Assembly: GCF_000513935.1 (NCBI RefSeq)
Contig: NZ_AZUY01000007.1
Location: 121,327 to 185,326, forward strand
Reading direction: 5' to 3'
From: Mesorhizobium sp. WSM3626
Lineage (GTDB): Bacteria; Pseudomonadota; Alphaproteobacteria; Rhizobiales; Rhizobiaceae
Length of the DNA stretch: 64,000 bases
The notes below the pieces were generated by a model. It did no database searches. It was given only the letters and a program-made list of their open reading frames with translations, and was not told the DNA's origin. Shown here piece after piece: positions 27,529-35,996 of the stretch (position 1 is the first letter of the stretch; the number at the start of each line of letters is the position of its first letter). Made by a program: the position numbers and the translations under genes.

Positions 27529-28633
27529 GCTGCACTCTCCGCTCCGAGGCAGTATCGTGGATCGCCGTTCTCACCGCGCGCCCGGAGCCCTTGTCGAACA
27601 GCGACAGCCGCGCGCTGTTCAGCGTCAGGCCGACATGGTCGCCGGTGTTGAGCCGAATTTCGGCCGGCACGCGCGCCTTGATGATGCCGTCCGCCGTCTC
27701 CACCGCCACGATCTGCGTGGTGCCGAGATATTCGGTGCCGTAGATCGCGCCGCGCAGCTTGGAGGCATCGTCGAAGCGGATGTGCTCGGGCCGGATGCCG
27801 AGCGCCATGTCGGCCGGCGCGAGGTCCTCGCGCACTTCCGGCACCGCGACCTTGGCACCCTGGACGACGATCTCCATCGCGCCTTTGGAAAGCCCGCCGC
27901 CGAAGCCCAGAAAATTCATCGGCGGCGAGCCGATAAAGTCGGCGACGAACATGGTAGCGGGGCGGTCGTAGATCTCGCGCGGTGTGCCGAACTGCTCGAT
28001 AACGCCGTGGTTCATGACGGCGATCTTGTCGGCCATCGACATCGCTTCCATCTGGTCATGTGTGACGTACACAGTCGTCGCATGGATACGGTTGTGCAGC
28101 TCGCGCAACTCATGGACCATCAAATCGCGGAATTCGGTGTCGAGGGTCCCCAGCGGTTCGTCCATCAGGAAGCATTTCGGCCGCCGCACGATGGCGCGAC
28201 CGAGCGCGACGCGCTGGCGGTCACCGCCCGCCAGTCCCGAAACCGATTTGTTGAGCAGATGGTCGATGCGCAGAAGCTTCGCGGTCTCCTCGACGCGGTT
28301 ACGGATCTCGGCCGACGGCATGCCTTGCGCCAAAAGCGGGAAACCGATGTTCTTGCGCACATTCATGTGCGGATAGAGCGCGAACAGCTGGAAGACGAAG
28401 GCGATGTCGCGCTCGCGGGCCCGGAGCATGGTGACGTCGTCGCCGCCGAGCAGGATTTGGCCGCCCGTCGGCAGCTCGAGCCCGGCGATCATACGCAAGG
28501 TGGTGGTCTTGCCGCAGCCAGACGGTCCGAGCATGACGAAGAACTCGCCGTCCTCGACGACAAAGTTGGAGTCCTGCACCGCGACGAAATCGCCGAAGGC
28601 CTTTCTCAGATGTTGGACGCGGATTTCGGCCAT
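27521..28633 (-). CDS. CUT1-family ABC transporter ATP-binding protein (second)
   Basis: A 370-residue ATPase starting MAEIRVQHLRKAFGDFVAV at ATG 28633; the frame is open further upstream but carries no family sequence. Walker A is GPSGCGKTTTLRMIAGLELP and Walker B FLMDEPLGTLDTEFRDLM. The ABC signature reads VSGLAGGDRQRVALGRAI instead of the common LSGGQ. The C-terminal domain resembles the MalK regulatory fold. It sits two bases after the small membrane-protein gene. Paired with the other ATPase it would drive the importer. Confidence 0.9.
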   Translation of the reverse strand: MAEIRVQHLRKAFGDFVAVQDSNFVVEDGEFFVMLGPSGCGKTTTLRMIAGLELPTGGQILLGGDDVTMLRARERDIAFVFQLFALYPHMNVRKNIGFPLLAQGMPSAEIRNRVEETAKLLRIDHLLNKSVSGLAGGDRQRVALGRAIVRRPKCFLMDEPLGTLDTEFRDLMVHELRELHNRIHATTVYVTHDQMEAMSMADKIAVMNHGVIEQFGTPREIYDRPATMFVADFIGSPPMNFLGFGGGLSKGAMEIVVQGAKVAVPEVREDLAPADMALGIRPEHIRFDDASKLRGAIYGTEYLGTTQIVAVETADGIIKARVPAEIRLNTGDHVGLTLNSARLSLFDKGSGRAVRTAIHDTASERRVQHG

Positions 28634-28635
28634 GA

Positions 28636-28842
28636 TTATTCCGGGAATTTCGAGACGATGATGAACATCACCGTGCCGGCAAGCATGGTGATGAAGGAAT
28701 AGGTGTAGAGTGACAGCGCGAAGGGCTGGAACAGCATCAGGAAGCCGATGGCGATCAGTGCGGTCGCGATGTTTTCCATCAGCCCGCGCCTTGCCCAGCG
28801 CGGCCAGCGCGACTTGCGTTTGATGGGCTTGGTCATGCTCAT
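28636..28842 (-). CDS. Small two-helix membrane protein of the ABC transporter operon
   Basis: A 68-residue protein with a basic head (MSMTKPIKRKSRWPRWARRG) and two hydrophobic stretches (ENIATALIAIGFLMLFQPFA and TYSFITMLAGTVMFIIVSKF). Its ATG overlaps the permease stop as ATGA, and the second ATPase starts two bases after its end, so it is firmly inside the transporter operon. Rhizobial glycerol ABC operons also encode a small membrane protein (GlpU), although this one does not look like DUF2160. It may help assemble or stabilise the transporter; this is inference from position. Confidence 0.8.
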   Translation of the reverse strand: MSMTKPIKRKSRWPRWARRGLMENIATALIAIGFLMLFQPFALSLYTYSFITMLAGTVMFIIVSKFPE

Positions 28843-29789
28843 TTGCGCACAGCACCGAAGGTGATGCCGCGCAGCAATTGCTTGCGGAGCAGGATGGTGA
28901 AGACAAGGATCGGAACCAGGAAGATCGTCGTGCCGGCCGCCACCGCCGGCCAGTCCTGCCCGCCTTCGCCGATGATGGTGGGGATGAAGGGCGGCGCCGT
29001 CTGCGCCGTGCCCGAGGTCAGGAGCGCGGCGAAGGCGTATTCGTTCCAGGCGAAGATCAGGCAGAAGATGGCGGTCGCGGCAATGCCGGTGGTCGCCTGC
29101 GGTAGCACGGTGCGCCAGAAGGCCTGCAGCCGCGTGTAGCCGTCGATCATGGCGGCTTCCTCGTATTCGCGCGGAATCTCGTCGATGAAGCCTTTGAGCA
29201 GCCAGACCGCCAGCGATACGTTGACCGCCGTGTAGAGCAGGATCATGCCGAGCGCGGTGTCCGACAGCCCAAGCTCGCGGTACATCAGGTAGATGGGGAT
29301 GGCGACCGCGATCGGCGGCATGAAGCGTGTCGACAGGATGAAGAACAGAAGGTCGTCCGCGAGCGGCACCTTGAAGCGCGAGAAGCCATAGGCCGACAGC
29401 GTGCCGAGGAAGACGGCGCAGAAGGTCGAGCCGAAGGCGATGACCAGCGAATTGATGAAGCGCGGCAGGAAGTTGGATGGGCCGGCGATCACCATGTTGC
29501 GCTTGCGCACCGTCTCGTCGCAGAAGCCGGTCGCCGGTCCGAGCGAGTTGATGTATTCCGGCGTCTGCCTAGTCCGCGTCGTGAACAAATTGCAGTAGCC
29601 CTCGATACTGGGCTGGAACACGATCTTCGGCGGATAGGCGATCGAGTCCGGCGGCGTCTTGAAGCTGGTGGCGAAGATCCACAACAGCGGCACGATCGAG
29701 ATCAGCGCGTAGGCGATGATGATGGCGCCGGCGATGCGCTTCGAACCTGCCGAGGGGGCGACGACCGAATGGGCAGTGGTCAGGCTCAT
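28839..29789 (-). CDS. CUT1-family ABC transporter permease (MalG-like)
   Basis: A 316-residue integral membrane protein with about six helices. The EAA loop that contacts the ATPase reads EYEEAAMIDGYTRLQAFWRT near residue 205, followed by the usual VLPQATTGIAATAIFCLIFAWNEY region. An unusual loop with paired cysteine-containing text (EGYCNLFTTRTRQTPEYINS, TGFCDETVRK) sits in the first periplasmic part. Its start overlaps the stop of the other permease gene (ATGA at 29786-29789). The two permeases would form the translocation pore. Confidence 0.9.
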   Translation of the reverse strand: MSLTTAHSVVAPSAGSKRIAGAIIIAYALISIVPLLWIFATSFKTPPDSIAYPPKIVFQPSIEGYCNLFTTRTRQTPEYINSLGPATGFCDETVRKRNMVIAGPSNFLPRFINSLVIAFGSTFCAVFLGTLSAYGFSRFKVPLADDLLFFILSTRFMPPIAVAIPIYLMYRELGLSDTALGMILLYTAVNVSLAVWLLKGFIDEIPREYEEAAMIDGYTRLQAFWRTVLPQATTGIAATAIFCLIFAWNEYAFAALLTSGTAQTAPPFIPTIIGEGGQDWPAVAAGTTIFLVPILVFTILLRKQLLRGITFGAVRK

Positions 29790-30733
29790 CTCTGCTTCAC
29801 CTTGTTGAGTGCCTTGACGTAGATGTTGGCGAGACCGAACACCGCGACGAACAGGATGATGGCGAAGGCTGACGAATAGCCGGTGCGCCAGCTTTCGAAG
29901 GCCTGCCGCTTCAGCGTGATCGAGGCCACCTCGGTGGTGGAGCCCGGTCCGCCGCCGGTCAGCAGATTGACCATGTCGAACATCTTGAAGTTCTCGATGC
30001 CGCGAAACAGCACCGCCAGCATGATGAAGGGCAGCGCCATCGGCAGGGTGATCGACCAGAACTGTCGCCAGTTGGAGGCGCGGTCGACCTCGGCCGCCTC
30101 ATAGATGTATTCAGGGATGGAACGCAGGCCCGCGAGGCAGATCAGCATGACGTATGGCGTCCACATCCAGGTGTCGACGATGATGATCGACCACGGTGCC
30201 AGCGAGACGTTGGAGAGCATCTGGATGCTTGTCGGCGGAATGCCCGACACGAACGAGATCACATAAGAGAACAGCCCGATCTGAGGCTCGTAGAGGAAGC
30301 GCCAGAAATTGCCGACCACCGCCGGCGACAACATCATCGGCACCAGGATCAGCGTCGTCCAGAAGGCGTGGCCGCGGAACTTCCTGTCGATCAGCCAAGC
30401 CAGTGTGAAGCCGATCAGCGTCTGCAAGAGGATGGTCCAGAACACGAAATGCGCCGTCGTCTGCATGGCGATCCAGATGTCCTGGTCGTCGAGGATGCGC
30501 TGGTAGTTGGCGAAACCGAGGTTCTTCACCACTTCGTTGGGGCGGTTGGCGCGGAAATTGGTGAATGACAGATAGATCGCCCAGAACAGCGGGAAGATAT
30601 TGATGGCGAGCAGCAACAGGATCGTCGGCGAGATGAACAGCCAGGCGAGGCCCTTGTCGCTGATGCCCCGGACCTTGCGCGCCAACGGTTCCGGGGTTGC
30701 CCGGGCAACGTTCTCCGCGGTCCGATTGAGCAT
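29786..30733 (-). CDS. CUT1-family ABC transporter permease (MalF-like)
   Basis: A 315-residue permease starting MLNRTAENVARATPEPLARK at ATG 30733. Helix 1 is LAWLFISPTILLLLAINIFP, and the coupling loop is EAAEVDRASNWRQFWSITLP near residue 215. Six helices are apparent. In-frame codons upstream to 31318 are a shadow of the binding-protein gene. It lies 125 bases after the binding-protein gene, the longest gap in the transporter part. That gap (30734-30858) contains an imperfect GTCCCGTGCC/GGCACGGGAC hairpin near 30790-30813, which could let the binding protein be made in excess. Confidence 0.9.
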   Translation of the reverse strand: MLNRTAENVARATPEPLARKVRGISDKGLAWLFISPTILLLLAINIFPLFWAIYLSFTNFRANRPNEVVKNLGFANYQRILDDQDIWIAMQTTAHFVFWTILLQTLIGFTLAWLIDRKFRGHAFWTTLILVPMMLSPAVVGNFWRFLYEPQIGLFSYVISFVSGIPPTSIQMLSNVSLAPWSIIIVDTWMWTPYVMLICLAGLRSIPEYIYEAAEVDRASNWRQFWSITLPMALPFIMLAVLFRGIENFKMFDMVNLLTGGGPGSTTEVASITLKRQAFESWRTGYSSAFAIILFVAVFGLANIYVKALNKVKQR

Positions 30734-30858
30734 GGTAAGTCCTGCTTCGGTCACTTGGGCGTCTCTGTGATGGAATTTATCTGAACCGCGTCCCGTGCCA
30801 AGGTCGGCACGGGACGCGGCGGTCACAGCTCGGGAGGAGCCTGGATGTTGCCTCGCGG

Positions 30859-32190
30859 CTACATCTTGCCATCGTCCTGGAAGACCTGCGTCCAATCCTT
30901 GACCAGCCCGTCGAGCGCATCCTTGGCCGAACCCTGGCCGGCGACGACATAGTCGTGGAAGCGCTTCTGCGACGCCTGCAGCAGCGGTGCGTAGCTGGGC
31001 TCGGCCCAGAAGTCCTTCACAATGGCCATCGAGTCGAGGAAGGTTTGAGCATAGGGCTGGCTGGCCGGGAATTTCGGATCCTTGACCACCGCGTTCAGGC
31101 AGGAATAGCCGCCGAGCGACCACCACTTGGACTGCACGTCCTTGTTGGCGAACCACTTGATGTATTTCAGCGCCGCTTCCTGCTTGTCGGAATAGGACAC
31201 CACCGAAATGCCCTGGCCGCCGAGCTGGGCGAACTGGTCGCCGTCCGGCCCCTTGGGATTGACGAAATAGCCGATCTTGTCGCCGCCGACATTCTCGTCC
31301 TTCTGCAGGCCCGGCCATGTGAAGGCGAAGTTCATGTGCATCGCCACCTGGCCGGATTTGAAGGCATCGACGCCTTCACCCATGTAGCTGTTCGAGGCGC
31401 CCGGAGGGGTGCAGCAGTCGTAGAGCGCCTTGTAGAATTCCAGTCCCTTCACCGATTTCTCGGAGTTGACGAAGCCTTCCATCTCGTAGGGCTTCTTCGG
31501 GTTTTCGTACTGGAAGCCATAGCTGTAGAGCACGTCCATGGCGCCCATGGTGATGCCTTCGGAACCGCGCTCGGTGTAGATCGAGGCGCCGTAGACCGTC
31601 TTGCCGTCGATCTGCCGCTTCTGGAAGAATTCGGCGATCTGCTTCAACTGGTCGAAGGTGGTAGGCGGGCCGAGGTCCCAGCCATACTTCTCCTTGAACT
31701 CCTTCTGCAGCTCGGGCTTGGAGAACCAATCCTTGCGGTAGGTCCAGCCGACGACGTCGCCCATGGCCGGCAGCGCCCAGTAATTGGGCGTGTTCTTCGG
31801 CCATTCCGAATAGCCGACGACGGTCGCCGGCACGAAGTCGTCCATGCTGATCTTCTCCTTGTCGAAGAAGTCGTTCAGCTTGACGTAGTGGCCGTTCTCG
31901 GCCGCGCCGCCGATCCACTGGCTGTCGCCGATGATCAGGTCGCAGAGCTTGCCGTGCGAGTTCAGCTCATTGAGGAAACGGTCGGCATAGTTGGTCCACG
32001 GCACGAATTCGAATTTCATGCCGATGCCGGTTTCCTTGGTGAAATCCTTGGACAGTTCGACAAGCGCGTTGGCCGGGTCCCAGGCGGCCCAGCACAGCGT
32101 CAGGTCTTCAGCTTGCGCGGCGTTCGAGACGGCTGTCGACGCTGCGATCGCCGAGGTCAGTCCCAACGCCAGTTTCAATCTCGATTTCAT
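30859..32190 (-). CDS. ABC transporter periplasmic substrate-binding protein (polyol/sugar type)
   Basis: A 443-residue SBP family 1 protein, first gene of the operon. ATG 32190 has GGAGGAAGGC directly upstream. The signal peptide has a basic start (MKSRLKLALG), a hydrophobic core and an AQA|EDL cleavage site after residue 27. The mature part starts LTLCWAAWDPANALVELSKD and contains GVDAFKSGQVAMHMNFAFTW. The ligand is not evident. Downstream dihydroxyacetone kinases suggest dihydroxyacetone, glycerol or a related small polyol, a guess supported only by operon context. Confidence 0.9.
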   Translation of the reverse strand: MKSRLKLALGLTSAIAASTAVSNAAQAEDLTLCWAAWDPANALVELSKDFTKETGIGMKFEFVPWTNYADRFLNELNSHGKLCDLIIGDSQWIGGAAENGHYVKLNDFFDKEKISMDDFVPATVVGYSEWPKNTPNYWALPAMGDVVGWTYRKDWFSKPELQKEFKEKYGWDLGPPTTFDQLKQIAEFFQKRQIDGKTVYGASIYTERGSEGITMGAMDVLYSYGFQYENPKKPYEMEGFVNSEKSVKGLEFYKALYDCCTPPGASNSYMGEGVDAFKSGQVAMHMNFAFTWPGLQKDENVGGDKIGYFVNPKGPDGDQFAQLGGQGISVVSYSDKQEAALKYIKWFANKDVQSKWWSLGGYSCLNAVVKDPKFPASQPYAQTFLDSMAIVKDFWAEPSYAPLLQASQKRFHDYVVAGQGSAKDALDGLVKDWTQVFQDDGKM

Positions 32191-32290
32191 GCCTTCCTCC
32201 CATTTGTGAAACACGCCCGGATGGCGGTCTCAAGAACCTCAACCTCTCTCCTCAGAGGCCCAAACATGGCGGCATCGTTGCGCCGCGGAT

Positions 32291-32330
32291 GTTTAGTAAT
32301 TTGTTTAGTGATGCAATTTTTACTAAACAA
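32291..32330. promoter_or_regulatory. Operator with three GTTTAGT half-sites upstream of the ABC/dha operon
   Basis: TTGTTTAGT at 32301-32309 is mirrored perfectly by ACTAAACAA at 32322-32330 (12-base spacer), and a further GTTTAGT lies at 32291-32297. It is about 100 bases upstream of the binding-protein start, in the AT-rich part of the interval. The sequence TTGTTT-N17-TAAACA on the minus strand could be a promoter overlapped by these sites. A dedicated sugar-responsive regulator is likely; none is encoded next to it. Confidence 0.65.
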
Positions 32331-32444
32331 GGCAAGCGAATTCGTTGCTGCGCCGCAACATGCTGAAGCCGGTCTCTGAAAACGTTGGGAAAAGCGCCGA
32401 AGGCCTGGTCGGACGAGCGCGGATTGTGGACGCGGTCCGGAGGT

Positions 32445-33134
32445 TCAGTCGACCCGCTTGGTGCTCACCATAACCGTCCTGATCGGCGGGGGTGGCGGCA
32501 GCAGCGCGCGGATGTCGCCGAATGGAAACGTCGGCTCGAAGCGGAAGGCTTCGGCCAGCGAGCCTTGCGCGCCATTGCATTGGCCCGAACGAAAAAGGTT
32601 CTGCGTCAGCGCGATATCGACGAAGCGATCTGGGTCCTGCGACTGATGCATGCGGATCGCCCGGGCCTTGATATCGGCATGGGCGGAAATATCGACATAG
32701 TGGGTCGGCGAAAATCCGGTGCCGCCCATCGTGTCGGCATGCAGCACGGGGACGCAGAACGACGCAGCGATGCGCACGCCGTCCGACAGCGCGCGATGGT
32801 CGGCGTGATAGTCGTTGGGCGCGTGCGTGATCACAAGATCCGGCCCGATTTCGCCGATCAGTGTTTTCAGCGCATCGATCAGTGCGGCGTCGGCTACCAG
32901 CCCGCCGTCGGGAAAGTCGAGGAAGCGCGGCGCCGCCCCGAGCAGCGCGGCCGCGGCCATCGCTTCCTCACGGCGGACACGAGCCAGAACAGCAGGATCG
33001 CTCTTGCCGCCCCTGGCGCCATCGGTGGCCACGGCAAAACTGAGTCCCGCGCCTTGCGCGGCATAGGCGGCCATCGTACCGAACATGAAGATCTCGATGT
33101 CGTCCGCATGCGCACCGAGCGCCAGTATTTTCAA
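32445..33134 (-). CDS. PIG-L/LmbE-family deacetylase
   Basis: A 229-residue zinc-dependent deacetylase-like protein. The zinc site is ILALGAHADDIEIFMFGT (GAHADD) with the later His pair in THAPNDYHADHRAL. Family members remove N-acetyl groups from sugar derivatives such as GlcNAc conjugates. The start is TTG 33134, chosen because GGAGAGAAAG lies just upstream and the protein then begins directly with the family strand. It is transcribed toward the ABC/dha operon from beyond the operator, so it may belong to the same catabolic locus. Substrate is unknown. Confidence 0.85.
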   Translation of the reverse strand: MKILALGAHADDIEIFMFGTMAAYAAQGAGLSFAVATDGARGGKSDPAVLARVRREEAMAAAALLGAAPRFLDFPDGGLVADAALIDALKTLIGEIGPDLVITHAPNDYHADHRALSDGVRIAASFCVPVLHADTMGGTGFSPTHYVDISAHADIKARAIRMHQSQDPDRFVDIALTQNLFRSGQCNGAQGSLAEAFRFEPTFPFGDIRALLPPPPPIRTVMVSTKRVD

Positions 33135-33412
33135 CTTTCTCTCCCCGGAAATGAAAAAACGTGCAGAACGGAATTCTGCTCGCCCTGATCGCCCGTGCAA
33201 GCTATTCGGGCAGCGATGCCGTTATCAAGAGCCTGGGGGGCAATTCACGGTGTTCGAGATCGGTCTCTTCTCGACCCTGTTTGCCGCTGCTTGGTGCGCG
33301 AGGAAGCGCGGCTGGGTAAGGTGCGCTGGAATCCGTTTTCGCGCACCCGGCTTTGAACCGGCGCGACTTTCACGAGTTGCACGGCGCCCGCGACCGCTGA
33401 TATGCGATCGCA

Positions 33413-35872
33413 ATGACGACCAGACCCTTGCCGGAGCTTCCGGTATCCGCCGTGCTGCCGGCGCTGAGCGAGACGCTCGGCTCCGGCAACAGCGCCGTGC
33501 TGGTGGCACCGCCCGGTGCCGGCAAGACCACGCTGGTGCCGCTGGCGCTGCTCGATGCGCCCTGGCTGGGCACGGGCAAGATCGTGTTGCTCGAACCGCG
33601 CCGGCTGGCCGCCCGCGCCGCGGCGCGCCGCATGGCCGAACTGCTGGGGGAAGAGCCCGGCGCCACGGTGGGCTATGCCATGCGTATGGAAAACCGCACC
33701 TCGGCGCGGACGAAAATCCTGGTCGTCACCGAGGGCGTGCTTGCGCGCATGGTCCTTGACGACCCTGAACTGCCCGGCGTTTCGGCCGTCATTTTCGACG
33801 AATTCCACGAGCGTTCGCTCGACGGCGATTTCGGGCTCGCTCTCGCCCTCGATGTACAAGGCGCGCTGCGGCCGGATCTGCGTTTGCTGGTGATGTCGGC
33901 AACGCTCGACGGCGCACGGGTCGCAAAACTCCTGTCCGGCGCGCGGGTGATCGAAAGCCAGGGCCGCGCCTTCCCTGTCGATGTCAGGTACGACGAACGG
34001 CCGGCCGGGATGCCGATCGAGGACGCCATGGCCAAGGCAATCCGCTCCGCGCTTGCCGACGAGAGCGGCAGCGTGCTTGCCTTCCTGCCTGGCCAGCGCG
34101 AGATCGAGCGCACCGCCGAGCGGTTGGCCGGCAAGGTCGGCGCCGACGCCGATATCGTCCCGCTCTATGGCCAGCTCGACGGCAAGGCGCAGGACGCGGC
34201 GATCAAGCCGGCGCCGGCGGGCCGCCGCAAGGTGGTGCTGGCGACCTCGATCGCCGAAACCTCCATCACCATCGACGGCGTGCGCGTCGTCATCGACTCC
34301 GGTCTGTCGCGGCTGCCGCGCTATGAGCCGGCCAGCGGCCTGACACGGCTGGAGACAGTGCGCGTCAGCAAGGCTTCCGCCGAGCAGCGCGCCGGCCGCG
34401 CCGGCCGTACGCAGGCCGGCGTCGCCATCCGGCTGTGGCGGGCTGAGCAGACGGCGGCACTTCCCGCCTTCACGCCGCCGGAAATCCTCGAGGCGGACCT
34501 ATCCGGCCTCCTGCTCGACTGCGCCGCCTTCGGTGTCGCCGATCCCGGGACGCTCGCTTTCCTCGATCCGCCGCCGGCTCCCGCGCTCAATGAAGCAAGG
34601 GCGCTGTTGCGCGCACTCGATGCCATCGACGAGGCAGGCCGGTTGACGGAGGCGGGCGCTTCGATGCGCAAGCTCGCTCTGTCGGTACGGCTGGCGCATA
34701 TGGTCGCCGAGGCGGCGAAGGCCGGAGAGGCGCAGGAAGCGGCCATGCTCGCCGTGCTGCTCACCGAGCGCGGCCTCGGCGGCGACGGTGCCGATCTCGA
34801 ACGGCGGCTGATGCGCTTTCGCGGCGAGAAATCGCCGCGTGCGACGTCGGCGCGCCAGCTTGCCGAGCGCCTGGCCAGGCAGGCAGGTGGTGCGACGACC
34901 AGCGGAGCTGTTCCAGCCGGAACCCTGCTCATCCATGCCTGGCCGGACCGCGTCGCCAAGGCGCGCGGCGAGCGCGGCCGTTTCGTGCTGGCCAATGGCT
35001 CGGGCGCCATGCTCGACGTCGCCGATCCGCTGGCGGGTGAACCCTTTCTGGTCGTCGCCGACCTGCAGGGCAAGGCGCAGAATGCCCGCATCACGGCGGC
35101 GGCGGCAATCAGCGAGGAGGACATCCGGTCAGCGCTTGGCGGCAAGATCGAAACGCGCAGGCAGACGAGTTTCGACCGCGAGCGCCGCGCCGTGCGGGTG
35201 CGCGAAACCGTGCGCCTCGGCGCCATCACGCTCGCCGAACGCATGCTGCCGGCGCCGGCCGGCGCCGATGCCGACCGCGCCATCATCGAGGCCTTGCGCG
35301 AGCATGGGCTTTCCCTTTTGGCCTGGAGCAAGGAGGCTCGGACGCTGCGCCAGCGGCTGTCCTGGCTGCACAAAGGCTTAGGCGCGCCCTGGCCGGACAT
35401 GTCGGATGAAGCACTCATCGGACGCCTCGACGACTGGCTGCTGCCGTTTCTGTCCGGTGCGGCATCCCTGGCCGCTATCGACCCCGGCACTGTCCCGGCC
35501 GGGCTGGCGTCGCTCGTGCCGCACGACCTGCAGCGCAAGGTCGATGCGCTGGCGCCGACCCATTTCGATGCCCCGTCGGGCAGCCATGTGCCGATCCGCT
35601 ATGATGGCGAATGGCCGGTGCTGGCGGTCCGCGTCCAGGAACTGTTCGGCCTCGACCGCCAGCCTTCGATCGCCAACGGTACCGTACCCTTGACGCTCGA
35701 ATTGTTGTCGCCGGCGCATCGGCCCATCCAGACGACGCGCGACCTGCCGGGCTTCTGGCGCGGCTCCTGGGCCGACGTGCGTGCCGACATGCGCGGCCGC
35801 TATCCCAAACATGTCTGGCCGGAAAACCCGCTGCTCGCCGCCGCCACCGCCCGCGCCAAGCCGCGATCATGA
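33413..35872 (+). CDS. hrpB: ATP-dependent helicase HrpB
   Basis: An 819-residue DEAH-type helicase of the HrpB family, of unknown physiological role in most bacteria. Motifs in order are Walker A APPGAGKTTLVPLALL near residue 32, LLEPRRLAARAAARRM, IFDEFHERSLDGDFGL (the HrpB form of DEAH), VMSATLDG, IAETSITIDGVRVVIDSG and SAEQRAGRAGR. A C-terminal HrpB-specific domain ends around PKHVWPENPLLAAA. Length is normal. The ~280 bases upstream (33135-33412) show no other gene. It appears to be a single transcription unit. Confidence 0.93.
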   Translation: MTTRPLPELPVSAVLPALSETLGSGNSAVLVAPPGAGKTTLVPLALLDAPWLGTGKIVLLEPRRLAARAAARRMAELLGEEPGATVGYAMRMENRTSARTKILVVTEGVLARMVLDDPELPGVSAVIFDEFHERSLDGDFGLALALDVQGALRPDLRLLVMSATLDGARVAKLLSGARVIESQGRAFPVDVRYDERPAGMPIEDAMAKAIRSALADESGSVLAFLPGQREIERTAERLAGKVGADADIVPLYGQLDGKAQDAAIKPAPAGRRKVVLATSIAETSITIDGVRVVIDSGLSRLPRYEPASGLTRLETVRVSKASAEQRAGRAGRTQAGVAIRLWRAEQTAALPAFTPPEILEADLSGLLLDCAAFGVADPGTLAFLDPPPAPALNEARALLRALDAIDEAGRLTEAGASMRKLALSVRLAHMVAEAAKAGEAQEAAMLAVLLTERGLGGDGADLERRLMRFRGEKSPRATSARQLAERLARQAGGATTSGAVPAGTLLIHAWPDRVAKARGERGRFVLANGSGAMLDVADPLAGEPFLVVADLQGKAQNARITAAAAISEEDIRSALGGKIETRRQTSFDRERRAVRVRETVRLGAITLAERMLPAPAGADADRAIIEALREHGLSLLAWSKEARTLRQRLSWLHKGLGAPWPDMSDEALIGRLDDWLLPFLSGAASLAAIDPGTVPAGLASLVPHDLQRKVDALAPTHFDAPSGSHVPIRYDGEWPVLAVRVQELFGLDRQPSIANGTVPLTLELLSPAHRPIQTTRDLPGFWRGSWADVRADMRGRYPKHVWPENPLLAAATARAKPRS

Positions 35873-35929
35873 CCCCAAAAAGTGGGAACCGGTTTTTGGA
35901 ACAGGTCATGCTCAAACAGGAAGTAGAGA

Positions 35930-35954
35930 TCCAATCCGATCCCGTCGGATTGGA
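35930..35954. repeat. 10-bp perfect palindrome in a rhizobial intergenic repeat
   Basis: TCCAATCCGA at 35930-35939 pairs with TCGGATTGGA at 35945-35954 around a five-base loop. It is preceded by AAAAAGTGGGAACCGGTTTT (35877-35896), a string I recognise as recurrent between rhizobial genes. It lies in the 125-base gap between hrpB and actS and could act as a terminator-like hairpin. Confidence 0.6.
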
Positions 35955-35996
35955 GCGGACCTAGCCTTGGGCGCTTTGCGGCTGTAATCCATTGCC

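Noticed and set aside
32385..33188. Plus-strand frame opposite the LmbE-like gene
   Set aside because: The minus strand has GAHADD and the later His motif; the plus translation is featureless.
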